In this document: positions 45,290 through 53,158 of the stretch, in pieces | Numbering within the stretch: the stretch's first letter is position 1 | Layout: each line of letters begins with the position of its first letter | Assembly (NCBI GenBank): GCA_002412495.1 | Contig: DHVE01000053.1 | Location: forward strand, 7,923-71,922 | Direction of reading: 5' to 3' | Source of the DNA: Betaproteobacteria bacterium UBA5216 | GTDB lineage: Bacteria; Pseudomonadota; Gammaproteobacteria; Burkholderiales; SG8-41 | DNA length: 64,000 nt | The notes under the pieces: generated by a model | Database searches by the model: none | Seen by the model: only the letters and a program-made list of their open reading frames with translations | What the model was told of the DNA's origin: nothing | Translations under genes and position numbers: made by a program

Positions 45290-46276
45290 TCAGACTTCAG
45301 GATCCACGAAGAAATCGCTGACTTGATAATCGCGCGTCAGCATCCCCTGCTGGCGAACGTATTTCATCAGGGCCTCGATCGACGGTAGATTGGCCTTGAT
45401 GCCGTACGGCAGCGGGTCGCCGACGATGGTTCCCAACTCGGCAAGCAACTTCTCCTTGGTGTCCATCTTGTCGGGCGGCGGCAAATTCTTGAAATAAGCC
45501 TGTTTTGCCTCGGAGTACGCCTTGAACAGAGACTTGGCAACCCACGGGTGCTCCTTCAACACCGAATCCTTCACCACGATGGTACCGTGGAACGGATAAA
45601 TTCCCGTGCGTTTGAACCATTCCGCTTCGAGCTTTCTGGAGTCCTTGAAGAAGGCGGTGTAGTTGGTTTCGGCGGGCTTGGCGGCACCCGCGGCCCAACC
45701 TTCCTTGGGCGCGCCCGTGCGTCCCAAACCGGCGGGACCGGTAAACCCGGCCTGCAGTTCGCCTGCCGCCATCATGCTGACCAGCGATTTGCCTTCGGGC
45801 ACGTGCTTCACGTACGGTGGCAGTTTGAGCGTGGTCACGTGCTCTTCGTCATCAACCCACCATGTGATTTTTGAAATGTCGATACCGTATTCGTTTTGCA
45901 GAACACCTCGTGTCCAGATGCCGGTGGTCACGGAATACGCACGTACGCCGGCGTTCATGCCTTCAAGGTCCTTGGGCTGCTTGATGCCCACGTCGGGCCG
46001 GTAAACGAAGCCGGAATGATGAAAGTTGCGTGAGACGAAAATCGGCAACGCCTTGAACGGCGCGCCATGTTCGCGAGCAATCATGTAGGTCGAGGGCGCT
46101 ATCTCGCAAACATCGAACTCGACGCTGCGCACCATGCGGCGATAGGCCGCGATTTGCGGATTGACGTCAATGAACTCGGGCTTCACGCCCTCGATCGGGA
46201 TGATGCCATCCCTGATCGCGTTCGTGTGGCCAAAACGGCCAATACATATCTTCAGTGGAAGTGGCGTGGCAGACAT
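45290..46276 (-). CDS. 4,5-dihydroxyphthalate decarboxylase-like protein (second copy)
   Basis: A 328-aa paralogue of the gene at 43472. It starts MSATPLPLKICIGRFGHTNAIRDGIIPIEGVKPEFID; the ATG 46276 has AAGGAA upstream. Shared blocks are VRSVEFDVCEIAPSTYMIAREHGAPFKALPIF, GVRAYSVTTGIWTRGVLQNEYGIDISKITWW and the HGTIVVKDSVLKEHPWVAKSLFKAY region. No leader peptide. It is the first enzyme gene after the Bug gene at 46356. Confidence 0.8.
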   Translation of the reverse strand: MSATPLPLKICIGRFGHTNAIRDGIIPIEGVKPEFIDVNPQIAAYRRMVRSVEFDVCEIAPSTYMIAREHGAPFKALPIFVSRNFHHSGFVYRPDVGIKQPKDLEGMNAGVRAYSVTTGIWTRGVLQNEYGIDISKITWWVDDEEHVTTLKLPPYVKHVPEGKSLVSMMAAGELQAGFTGPAGLGRTGAPKEGWAAGAAKPAETNYTAFFKDSRKLEAEWFKRTGIYPFHGTIVVKDSVLKEHPWVAKSLFKAYSEAKQAYFKNLPPPDKMDTKEKLLAELGTIVGDPLPYGIKANLPSIEALMKYVRQQGMLTRDYQVSDFFVDPEV

Positions 46277-46355
46277 CGATTTTCCTTCTACAGGTTGGAG
46301 CGGGTTGGTCAAAAACGGAATCGGGAACTGTGTAATAAAATTAACGCAGTGAAAT

Positions 46356-47327
46356 TTACTGGCGTTCGATCTTGGCCTGCTCGATTACTTGTTTCCAGCG
46401 CGCGATTTCAGACGCCATCAGCTTGCGTGTCTCGGGGGCGCTAAGAGAGCGTGCCTCTATGCCCATTTCCTGCAACGTCTGCCGCACCTCGGGAACCGCG
46501 GCGGCGGCGATGGCTTCCTTCGCCAATCGATTGACGATGGCGTCCGGTGTTTTGGCCGGCACGCCAAAGCCGGTCCACGAGGTCACGTTGTAACCGGGCA
46601 GACCCGCTTCAATGATTGTTGGCACATCGGGCAATCCAGCGAATCGCCGGTCGGACGCCACGGCAAGCGTGCGGAAAACGCCGGCCTTGATCTGGGACAA
46701 CACCGGGCCCAGCAACTCAAATGAAACAGATAGTTCGTTGGCCCGCAGCGAGGTAATCAACGCCGTGTTCGACTTGAACGGAACTGTTTGCACCTCGATC
46801 CCCGCCATCGATTTGAACAGCTCCACCGCAAGAAACTGCGTGCTGCCGATGTTGATAGTGCCGATGTTGAGCTTGCGCGGATTTTTCTTGGCAAACGCCA
46901 CCATGTCCGCCAGGGTGTTAAATCCCGACTGCGGCGTAGCGATCACGCCCATCTGGAAAAAGCCATTGGTGGACACAGGAATAAAATCCCTAAGGGGATC
47001 AAAAGTAGGCTTTTTAAACAACGACACGCTGATGGCTGCCGCATTGCCTGCTTGCAGCAGGGTGTAGCCATCGGGTGCCGCATTGATCACGGCCGCCGCC
47101 GCCAGTGCCCCGCCCGCGCCGGGACGGTTATCCACCACGATCTGCTGCCCCAAACCCTTGCTCATGTACTGCGCGAACAGCCGCATGGTCAAATCGCCTA
47201 CGCCGCCCGTGCCCACGCCAAGCACCAATCGGATGGGGCGACTTGGATACACGTCCGCGGCAACCGCCGCGCCACAAAATGCGCCTGCATGCAGGCATAC
47301 CAATAGTTTGATAATCCAGCGAAACAA
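46356..47327 (-). CDS. Bug/TctC-family solute-binding protein at the head of the catabolic run
   Basis: A 323-aa receptor. The TTG at 47327 is chosen because GAGGAG lies 6 nt upstream and it gives a direct leader (LFRWIIKLLVCLHAGAFCGAAVAA); the ATG at 47414 would add 29 residues with no leader character. Ligand loop LGVGTGGVGDLTMRLF; DNRPGAGGALAAAAVINAAPDGYTL. It heads the minus-strand cluster that ends with the CoA ligases. A LysR-type dyad at 47475-47490 lies about 150 nt upstream. Confidence 0.9.
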   Translation of the reverse strand: MFRWIIKLLVCLHAGAFCGAAVAADVYPSRPIRLVLGVGTGGVGDLTMRLFAQYMSKGLGQQIVVDNRPGAGGALAAAAVINAAPDGYTLLQAGNAAAISVSLFKKPTFDPLRDFIPVSTNGFFQMGVIATPQSGFNTLADMVAFAKKNPRKLNIGTINIGSTQFLAVELFKSMAGIEVQTVPFKSNTALITSLRANELSVSFELLGPVLSQIKAGVFRTLAVASDRRFAGLPDVPTIIEAGLPGYNVTSWTGFGVPAKTPDAIVNRLAKEAIAAAAVPEVRQTLQEMGIEARSLSAPETRKLMASEIARWKQVIEQAKIERQ

Positions 47328-47474
47328 CAGTATCTCCTCGGTGTGTTGCCGCAAGAACGGCCCCCTCTTGGTGGGGATATTGGCCGGGATAGTGGCGAAG
47401 ATGTATTCAGCCATTTAACCTCATAGTATCGCGCTTCAATCAATAACTATCCAGTGAATAAAATGGCCCACTAC

Positions 47475-47490
47475 ATAACCAAATGGTAAT
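47475..47490. promoter_or_regulatory. PcaQ/LysR-type operator copy upstream of the catabolic run
   Basis: ATAACCAAATGGTAAT is, on the other strand, ATTACCATTTGGTTAT. It matches 15 of 16 bases of the dyad before the LysR gene at 49881-49896. As I recall it, the PcaQ binding motif is ATAACC-N4-GGTTAA, which this also fits closely. Confidence 0.6.
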
Positions 47491-47534
47491 TTCCCCATAG
47501 TCCGGAAAGTTCTGTTGGAAAACGCAGGCTGGGG

Positions 47535-48948
47535 CTATTTCACCAGTAGCGGCCGCAATGCGCGCATGTTGGAAATCCAACCAATGGACCATATTGCATC
47601 GCACAATGCTCGTGCTCGACGGGCCCCCAACACCGGGCCCATCAGATCCAGTGCCTTTTCCGCCACCTCCAATCGCGTCATGGGATTCTGCACCGTGCCA
47701 CGAACGGCGTGCGTGTGGTGCCGCAGGCACCGCCCGTTCTTCAGGAACACTTCGACTATTGCATGCTTCTCGGGGCGTAGTTTTTCCAGCGCTGCATCGC
47801 CCACCTGCGAAATTCGCCGGCGCATTTCGATCACACGCGGATCCCGCATGCGCAGTGGGTCGAGCGCCGCCTTGAAGGTGACGAACCCATCGACCAGCAT
47901 CAGCGCGCAGAGGTGCTGCATGTTGAGAGGTGCTGCATGTTGATGTCCGGCATGTCGCGGTCGTCGGCAATGCGCGCGCCCGAGGTATACACGCGAACCA
48001 CGACATGATCGACATCGCGCGCGCCAAAACGCTCCGTGCGCATCAGTTCAATCAGCGAATCCAGCGGCGCCTGGATGGGAGAACCCACCGACCAGCGCTT
48101 GATGTTGGTGTTTGCGATTTCCCAACGCTGGGCAAGATCGCGTACGAGCGCACCGGGATCCGGCGTTCGACCGATACGGTGCGACTCATCGTGCGCTAGA
48201 AAAAAGTTGCGCTCGCCTGTAAACACATCGTCAGTCGCCGTGCATCCGGATGCCACCAGCGTGGCTGCGGTCACCCCGTTACGCGCCGGCATGCCGCCAA
48301 AATCAAAAGCTTTCTCGACATGCTCCAGATCGCGCCCGTAAGTGGATAACCCGGAGGCCTGCTGCGCTGCATACGTCAGCACGTGCCGCACTTGGGTTGC
48401 GTTTAACTTCGCCAGCGCGGCACTGGCCGTAGCGGCGCCGAACGTCGCGCCGAAGCAATGCGTCATGTGGCCCAGCCGGCCAAACTGGACCGCGCCCAAA
48501 GCAAGGCTAAGCCGTGTGCATACATCGTAGCCCAAGGTCACCGCACGTAGAAACGCCGTGCAGCCACGGCGCTCGCGTTCCGCCATGGCGAGCGCCGCAG
48601 ACACGATGCCGCAACCCGGGTGCGTCAACGAGGCGAGTGCGAATCATCTGTTTCGTCGGCATGGGCAAGCATGCCGTTCGCCAGCGCTACCAGCACGACA
48701 TTCGTCCGGAGGCGCGTGCCCACCACGGTGGCTTCCGGAATGCCTCCGAACAAGCGCACATACGCAATGGCGCGCTGGCCGGGGGGCAAGGTAGTACCCG
48801 ATACCATGGCGGCCAGCGTATCCAGTACATGATGTTTAGCGCATTCGGCAACTTGTGACGGAAGCGGCCGGCGCAGCGCCTGCGAAATATATATCGACAG
48901 TTTTTCCGTAACCGGGCCGACGCCGGCAAGGGGCGAACGCTTTTTCAT
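47535..48948 (-). pseudogene. MmgE/PrpD-family gene with two frameshifts
   Basis: Three frames rejoin into one PrpD-type protein. Part 1 (48948 to about 48630) ends HADETDDSHS; part 2 (to about 47927) resumes LTHPGCGIVSAALAMAER and runs to MPDINMQHL; part 3 (to 47535) continues CALMLVDGFVTFKAALDP. Break 1 is a missing base near 48630: the reading DSHSP shifts before LTHPGCG. Break 2 is a 17-bp tandem duplication at 47910-47943. The family includes 2-methylcitrate dehydratase and itaconate/aconitate-type enzymes. Two independent lesions suggest decay rather than a sequencing error, though the 1-nt break alone could be one. Confidence 0.85.
47910..47943. repeat. 17-bp perfect tandem duplication inside the PrpD pseudogene
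   Basis: GAGGTGCTGCATGTTGA occurs twice back to back (47910-47926 and 47927-47943). Removing one copy restores the frame ...DINMQHLCALMLVDG, the normal PrpD sequence. Confidence 0.95.
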
Positions 48949-49036
48949 GACACTGCTCCTGTACTCAACACCTCTTCACGCGGGCATGAAGGCCACAGGT
49001 AAAATACGTGCTACAAAATCAATTCAGGGAAAAACA

Positions 49037-49774
49037 ATGGACACTGGGCTGAAGGGAAGAACCGTTTTGGTCACCGGCGCGAGCCGTAACATGGGCAGAC
49101 TTGCCGCATTGGCGTTTGCGCGCGAAGGCGCGAACATCGCCATTTGCACCAGCACCCGGATGAATGACTTGAACCAGGTAGCCGAGGAAGCGCGGGCAAT
49201 GGGCGTCAACGCGGTCGCGATGCAATGCGACATCACCGATGATACTGCCGTGGGCGCCTTCGTGAAGCACTCGCATGCAACATTGGGACGCATCGATGTG
49301 GCGGTCAATCTTGCCGGTTTCCGTTGCGAGCAGCCCTTTCTCGACGAGAGCCACGATGCGTGGCATCGCAATATCGGCGTCAATCTCACCGGCCCGTATC
49401 ACGTCTGCCGGCACGTATTGCCGTTGATGATGGAGCGGCGATGGGGACGCATCATCAATACGTCGGGTATCGCGCCGTACCTCGGCATAGGCGCCGCCAA
49501 GGCGATGGTCAAGCTGGGCATCGTAGGCTTTACGCGCGGCATTGCACAGGAATTTGGAAAATACAACATCACGGCCAACTGTTTCGGCCCGGGACAAATC
49601 GCGCGTCCGGCGGAGGCAACCGTGAAGGAGAAGCCGATACGCGCCGTGCAGGCGCTGCAACGCAAAGGCACGCCCGAGGAAGCAATTTCGCTGATTATCT
49701 ATCTGGCCAGCGAAGGCGCGGGTTTCATTACCGGGCAATCCTACCTGGTAAATGGCGGGGCCTATCTTCAGTAA
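49037..49774 (+). CDS. SDR-family protein with altered catalytic motif
   Basis: A 245-aa short-chain dehydrogenase/reductase fold starting MDTGLKGRTVLVTGASRNMG (CAGGG upstream of ATG 49037; the frame from 48947 is a spurious extension). NAD(P) motif TGASRNMG, DITDD, and NLAG for NNAG are visible. The catalytic region reads NTSGIAPYLGIGAAKAMVKLGIVGFTR; aligned with the usual YxxxK it gives K-A-M-V-K, so the Tyr is replaced by Lys. It may be a non-classical SDR or an inactive one. The next gene on the strand is the LysR gene. Confidence 0.82.
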   Translation: MDTGLKGRTVLVTGASRNMGRLAALAFAREGANIAICTSTRMNDLNQVAEEARAMGVNAVAMQCDITDDTAVGAFVKHSHATLGRIDVAVNLAGFRCEQPFLDESHDAWHRNIGVNLTGPYHVCRHVLPLMMERRWGRIINTSGIAPYLGIGAAKAMVKLGIVGFTRGIAQEFGKYNITANCFGPGQIARPAEATVKEKPIRAVQALQRKGTPEEAISLIIYLASEGAGFITGQSYLVNGGAYLQ

Positions 49775-49849
49775 ACGTCGCCTCGCGCGAAAACGATCGG
49801 GCAGCCAATACCGCTCCGCACGGCACGAACTGGGGTGGCAACACGGGCG

Positions 49850-49865
49850 ATAACCCTCCGGTAGA
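49850..49865. promoter_or_regulatory. possible second, weaker LTTR half-site
   Basis: ATAACCCTCCGGTAGA keeps ATAACC-N4-GGT and lies 31 bp centre to centre from the strong dyad at 49881-49896, three helical turns away. This is the arrangement expected of an LTTR activation and repression pair. Confidence 0.35.
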
Positions 49866-49880
49866 ATACCGCCGACCACT

Positions 49881-49896
49881 ATTACCATTTGGTAAT
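49881..49896. promoter_or_regulatory. perfect dyad operator before the LysR gene
   Basis: ATTACCATTTGGTAAT is a perfect 7-bp inverted repeat with a 2-nt spacer and contains T-N11-A, the LTTR consensus. It lies 30 nt before the LysR start, so it is a likely autoregulatory site. A one-mismatch copy is at 47475-47490. Confidence 0.65.
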
Positions 49897-49925
49897 ATTT
49901 TATCCTACTTCGGCTGAATACCCCC

Positions 49926-51002
49926 ATGTCGCAACTCGACGCGTATGTTCGCACCAGTCTCAAGCCGCGCCACCTTCAGTTGCTCGTGGCACTGGAAGAC
50001 ATGCGCCAACTGGGCAAGGTGGCGGCGAGCATGAATATTTCCCAACCTGCGGTCTCCAAGACTCTCGGTGAACTGGAACGCGGATTGGGCTTGCGGTTGT
50101 TCGATCGTACGGCGCGCGGCGTCATCCCGACGGCGTACGGCCAATGCCTGATCCGGCACGCGCGCGTAATGCTTGGCGAACTTGCGCAGACACGCGATGA
50201 GTTGCAGGGTCTCGCATCCGGCGGCTCCGGAAACATTCGTGTCGGTGTGCTCGCAACCGCGGCGCTGGAATTGCTGCCGCGCGCGCTGGCTGCGTTCAAA
50301 GCCCGGCAGCCTGGCGTATTTGTCCTGGTTCGCGAAGGCATCATGGAAACGCTGTTACCGGATCTCTGGCTGGGAAATCTCGACATCATCGTCGGGCGGT
50401 TGCCGCAAGGCGGTGCCCAAGGCTTGGGAGAAAAAACATTGCTCGAAGAAGGCGTGAGCGTGGTAACCGGTCGGCACCATCCACTGGTGCAATGCAAGCG
50501 TCCACGCTGGTCCGACCTGCATCGATATCCCTGGGTCGTGCCGCCGGTAAATACGCTGCTGCGCGAACCACTTGAACGGTTGTTCCATGATCACGGGCTG
50601 GCGCTGCCCGCCGATCGCATCGAGACACTGTCGGTACACGTAATTCGCGCTTACTTGCATCACACCAACGCGATCGCCGCTCTGGCGACCGATGTGTCGC
50701 GGTACTATGAATCACTGGGATTGCTAACGGTACTGCCAATTGAGTTGCCGAAACTGGTGCGGCCGGTCGGCATCATCTGGAATCTCCAGCGGCCTGTCTC
50801 GCCCAGCACGCAAGCACTCATGCAAAACCTGGAGGACGCAGCGCATCCGGTCAAGTGGCCCAAAATAGCCAAAGGATCGGAACTTCCCGGTTTGGACCGC
50901 CCCGAAGTCGCGCGCGCCCGGAGTGCACGTCCCCGAACGGCTACCGCATCCATTGTCCGCCCCGCGCGCGCCGCCGCTATTCGATCCCGCACAGCGTTGT
51001 AG
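49926..51002 (+). CDS. LysR-type regulator, PcaQ/GbpR-like
   Basis: A 358-aa LTTR. The HTH is LKPRHLQLLVALEDMRQLGKVAASMNISQPAVSKTLGELERGLGLRLFDRTARG, typical of the PcaQ/GbpR subgroup that controls protocatechuate and related genes. The effector domain begins SGNIRVGVLATAALELLPRALAAF. About 60 residues of basic, Arg/Ala/Pro-rich tail after VKWPKIA are unusual. It has a perfect dyad just upstream and no clear Shine-Dalgarno. A Bug gene follows 55 nt downstream. Confidence 0.9.
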   Translation: MSQLDAYVRTSLKPRHLQLLVALEDMRQLGKVAASMNISQPAVSKTLGELERGLGLRLFDRTARGVIPTAYGQCLIRHARVMLGELAQTRDELQGLASGGSGNIRVGVLATAALELLPRALAAFKARQPGVFVLVREGIMETLLPDLWLGNLDIIVGRLPQGGAQGLGEKTLLEEGVSVVTGRHHPLVQCKRPRWSDLHRYPWVVPPVNTLLREPLERLFHDHGLALPADRIETLSVHVIRAYLHHTNAIAALATDVSRYYESLGLLTVLPIELPKLVRPVGIIWNLQRPVSPSTQALMQNLEDAAHPVKWPKIAKGSELPGLDRPEVARARSARPRTATASIVRPARAAAIRSRTAL

Positions 51003-51057
51003 TGCCAACAACAACAGCTCGCAATTCTTCGAACAGGTAGATTAGTAGGCAAGCAAT

Positions 51058-52029
51058 ATGAAAACACGTCTGCAACATGCCAACGAATGGCTGCTGGTTG
51101 CCCCCTTATTGGGCGTGCCAGGGCTACTGAATATGGCAACCGCGCAGGAGTACCCCAGCAAACCGATTCGCCTCATCACATCCGAGCCGGGCAGCAGTCT
51201 TGACCTGACGGCGCGGGTCATCGCACAAGGACTCACCACCACGCTGGGCCGCCAGGTTATCGTGGACAACCGGCGCATACTCGCCGTGGAACTGGTCGCG
51301 CAAGCGCCCGCCGACGGTTATACCCTGCTGGCCTATGGAAGTCCGATGTGGATCGCGCCCCTGCTGCGTAAGGATCTGAAGTACGACGCGGTTAAGGATT
51401 TTGCGCCCATTACCTTGGCGGTTAGTTCGCCCAACGTGCTGGTGGTGAATTCCCGTCTGACAGCCAAAGCCGTACCGGAACTGGTGGCGCTCGCGAAGGC
51501 GAAACCCGGCCAGATCAATTACGGCTCCAGTGTTTCCGGTGGTTCACCGCATCTCGCGGCGGAGTTATTCAATTCGATAGCGAGCGTCAATCTGACGCGC
51601 ATTGCCTACAAAGGCGTGGCGCAGGCGGTTAATGATCTCATCGGCGGCCAGATTGATGTCATGTTTCCCGTGATCGCCACCGGCATGCCCCATGCACGGG
51701 CTGGTCGCTTGCGCGCGCTTGCCGTCACCAGCACGCAGCCCTGGCCCGCCACGCCGGATTTGCCGACCATCGCCGCATCCGGGCTGCCGGGCTACGAATT
51801 GACGGCAATGCACGGCCTGCTGGCGCCGGCAAAAACACCACTGGCCATCATAGCCCGTCTCAATCGCGAAGTTGTGCAGCACATTACGCAACCGGATATC
51901 AAGCAGAAATTTCTCGTCTCGGGCTCCGATGTGGTTGCCGGCACGCCGCAACAATTTGCATCCACCATCGTGAGCGACATGGGGCGCATGGCCAAGCTCA
52001 TTCGCGACCGGAACATTCAGGACGAGTAA
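51058..52029 (+). CDS. Bug/TctC-family periplasmic solute-binding protein
   Basis: A 323-aa receptor with leader WLLVAPLLGVPGLLNMATAQ. Ligand loop TSEPGSSLDLTARVIA. The family loop DNRGGG is shortened to DNRRILAVELVAQAPADGYTLL, missing the glycines. YGSPMWIAPLLRKDLKYD resembles the tandem trio at 39.3-42.4 kb, so it may be a relocated relative. It follows the LysR gene on the same strand. Confidence 0.92.
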   Translation: MKTRLQHANEWLLVAPLLGVPGLLNMATAQEYPSKPIRLITSEPGSSLDLTARVIAQGLTTTLGRQVIVDNRRILAVELVAQAPADGYTLLAYGSPMWIAPLLRKDLKYDAVKDFAPITLAVSSPNVLVVNSRLTAKAVPELVALAKAKPGQINYGSSVSGGSPHLAAELFNSIASVNLTRIAYKGVAQAVNDLIGGQIDVMFPVIATGMPHARAGRLRALAVTSTQPWPATPDLPTIAASGLPGYELTAMHGLLAPAKTPLAIIARLNREVVQHITQPDIKQKFLVSGSDVVAGTPQQFASTIVSDMGRMAKLIRDRNIQDE

Positions 52030-52047
52030 ACCGCTGGACGAGCCCAG

Positions 52048-52866
52048 CTAACGGCTCGGCATCGACTGCGGATTGGAGACCTCGAACAATTCCCCGCCAT
52101 AATCCGCCTCCCGTGGAAGCCGAAGCAGGCGTATGCCATCACGAGTCTGCTCGTGCTTCGGCAACACGGTCACCACGCGGCTGTTGCGTGCCACGTCCAG
52201 TGCAGTTTCCGATGCCTGATGACGCGCGAGTTTCTGCAAGTTCATCTGTGTCGGAAAAACCAACTTGCGAGCGCCCTTGCTGGCATCGCCAAGTGCGCGC
52301 TCGGGACGAACCCAGACGGAATCAACCGCTTCGTCCCCATCATGCAGCGCAACTTGATCCTCCGGGGCGGCAGCGAGAAAGAAGTGCGTATCAAAACGCT
52401 TGGGCACGCGCTCCGGCGTAATCCAATGCGCAAACGGCACCAGCAATTCCGGTGCGAGAACCAATTGCTCGGCGGCGAGAATGGCGCCGAAGCTTCGTTC
52501 ACCACGCGTCATGGCGGTACGGTGCACTGTCTCGATTTCGCGTAAATGGGCAGCGTCAACCAACCCGGCCTCCCCGCGCGCGCGCGCAAGCAACACGCCG
52601 CATTCCTCGAAAGTTTCTCGCAAAGCGGCCACGCGCAGCGCCGCGGCAGCGGCATCTGCGGCAAAACCCGGCGGAAACACTGCGGCATTCACCGCAATGT
52701 CGTAATCCCCGGCATCCAGCCGCCCGCCGGGAAACACCAGCGCACCCGGCGCAAAATCATTACCGTGATGGCGAACGATCATAAAGACTTCCATGCCTTC
52801 ATCACCATCCCGCAACAACATCACCGTCGCCGCCAAGCGCGGCTGCGCTATTGGATCATTATTCAT
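52048..52866 (-). CDS. NUDIX hydrolase
   Basis: A 272-aa NUDIX protein starting MNNDPIAQPRLAATVMLLRDG; the frame to 52977 is an unsupported extension. The Nudix box runs through GGRLDAGDYD to ALRETFEECGVLL (REx2EExG intact), with a long insert between the glycine and the helix. Length and the MIVRHHGNDFAPGALVFPGG segment resemble NUDT19-like CoA diphosphatases. It is convergent with the Bug gene; the intervening CGAGCC-8 nt-GGCTCG hairpin (52035-52056) has no T-tract. Confidence 0.85.
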   Translation of the reverse strand: MNNDPIAQPRLAATVMLLRDGDEGMEVFMIVRHHGNDFAPGALVFPGGRLDAGDYDIAVNAAVFPPGFAADAAAAALRVAALRETFEECGVLLARARGEAGLVDAAHLREIETVHRTAMTRGERSFGAILAAEQLVLAPELLVPFAHWITPERVPKRFDTHFFLAAAPEDQVALHDGDEAVDSVWVRPERALGDASKGARKLVFPTQMNLQKLARHQASETALDVARNSRVVTVLPKHEQTRDGIRLLRLPREADYGGELFEVSNPQSMPSR

Positions 52867-53158
52867 CGAACGAAATATTTCCAAGTCATTGAGTGGAATA
52901 AAGGAGCAAGTATAGCGTGGTCTTGGAAGCCTCCGTATTACGACGCATGTGTGACAACACCTTCCTGCCACGCCCATCCGCGAACGAGCGACAGTGCATT
53001 AAGAGGCACTCGGCATGAAGTCGTCCGCCGCTTTTTACGGTTGCGTTAATGCTGCGTTCTCGATCACCTCACTGAAGCCGGTGGGAATTCTGAACGGAGC
53101 AAACACGCCTTGCATCGCTATAATAAGATTGTATAGGGCGATCGCCAGCCAATACGAA

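Noticed and set aside
47910..47943. Repeat considered as a CRISPR or VNTR
   Set aside because: Only two copies, no spacer, inside a former gene; it is a simple duplication.
48625..48660. PrpD stop at TGA near 48625 as a second selenocysteine site
   Set aside because: The frame after that TGA does not continue PrpD; a base shift does, and no SECIS-like hairpin follows.
52035..52056. CGAGCC/GGCTCG hairpin between convergent Bug and NUDIX genes as a terminator
   Set aside because: No T-tract on either side; weak evidence.
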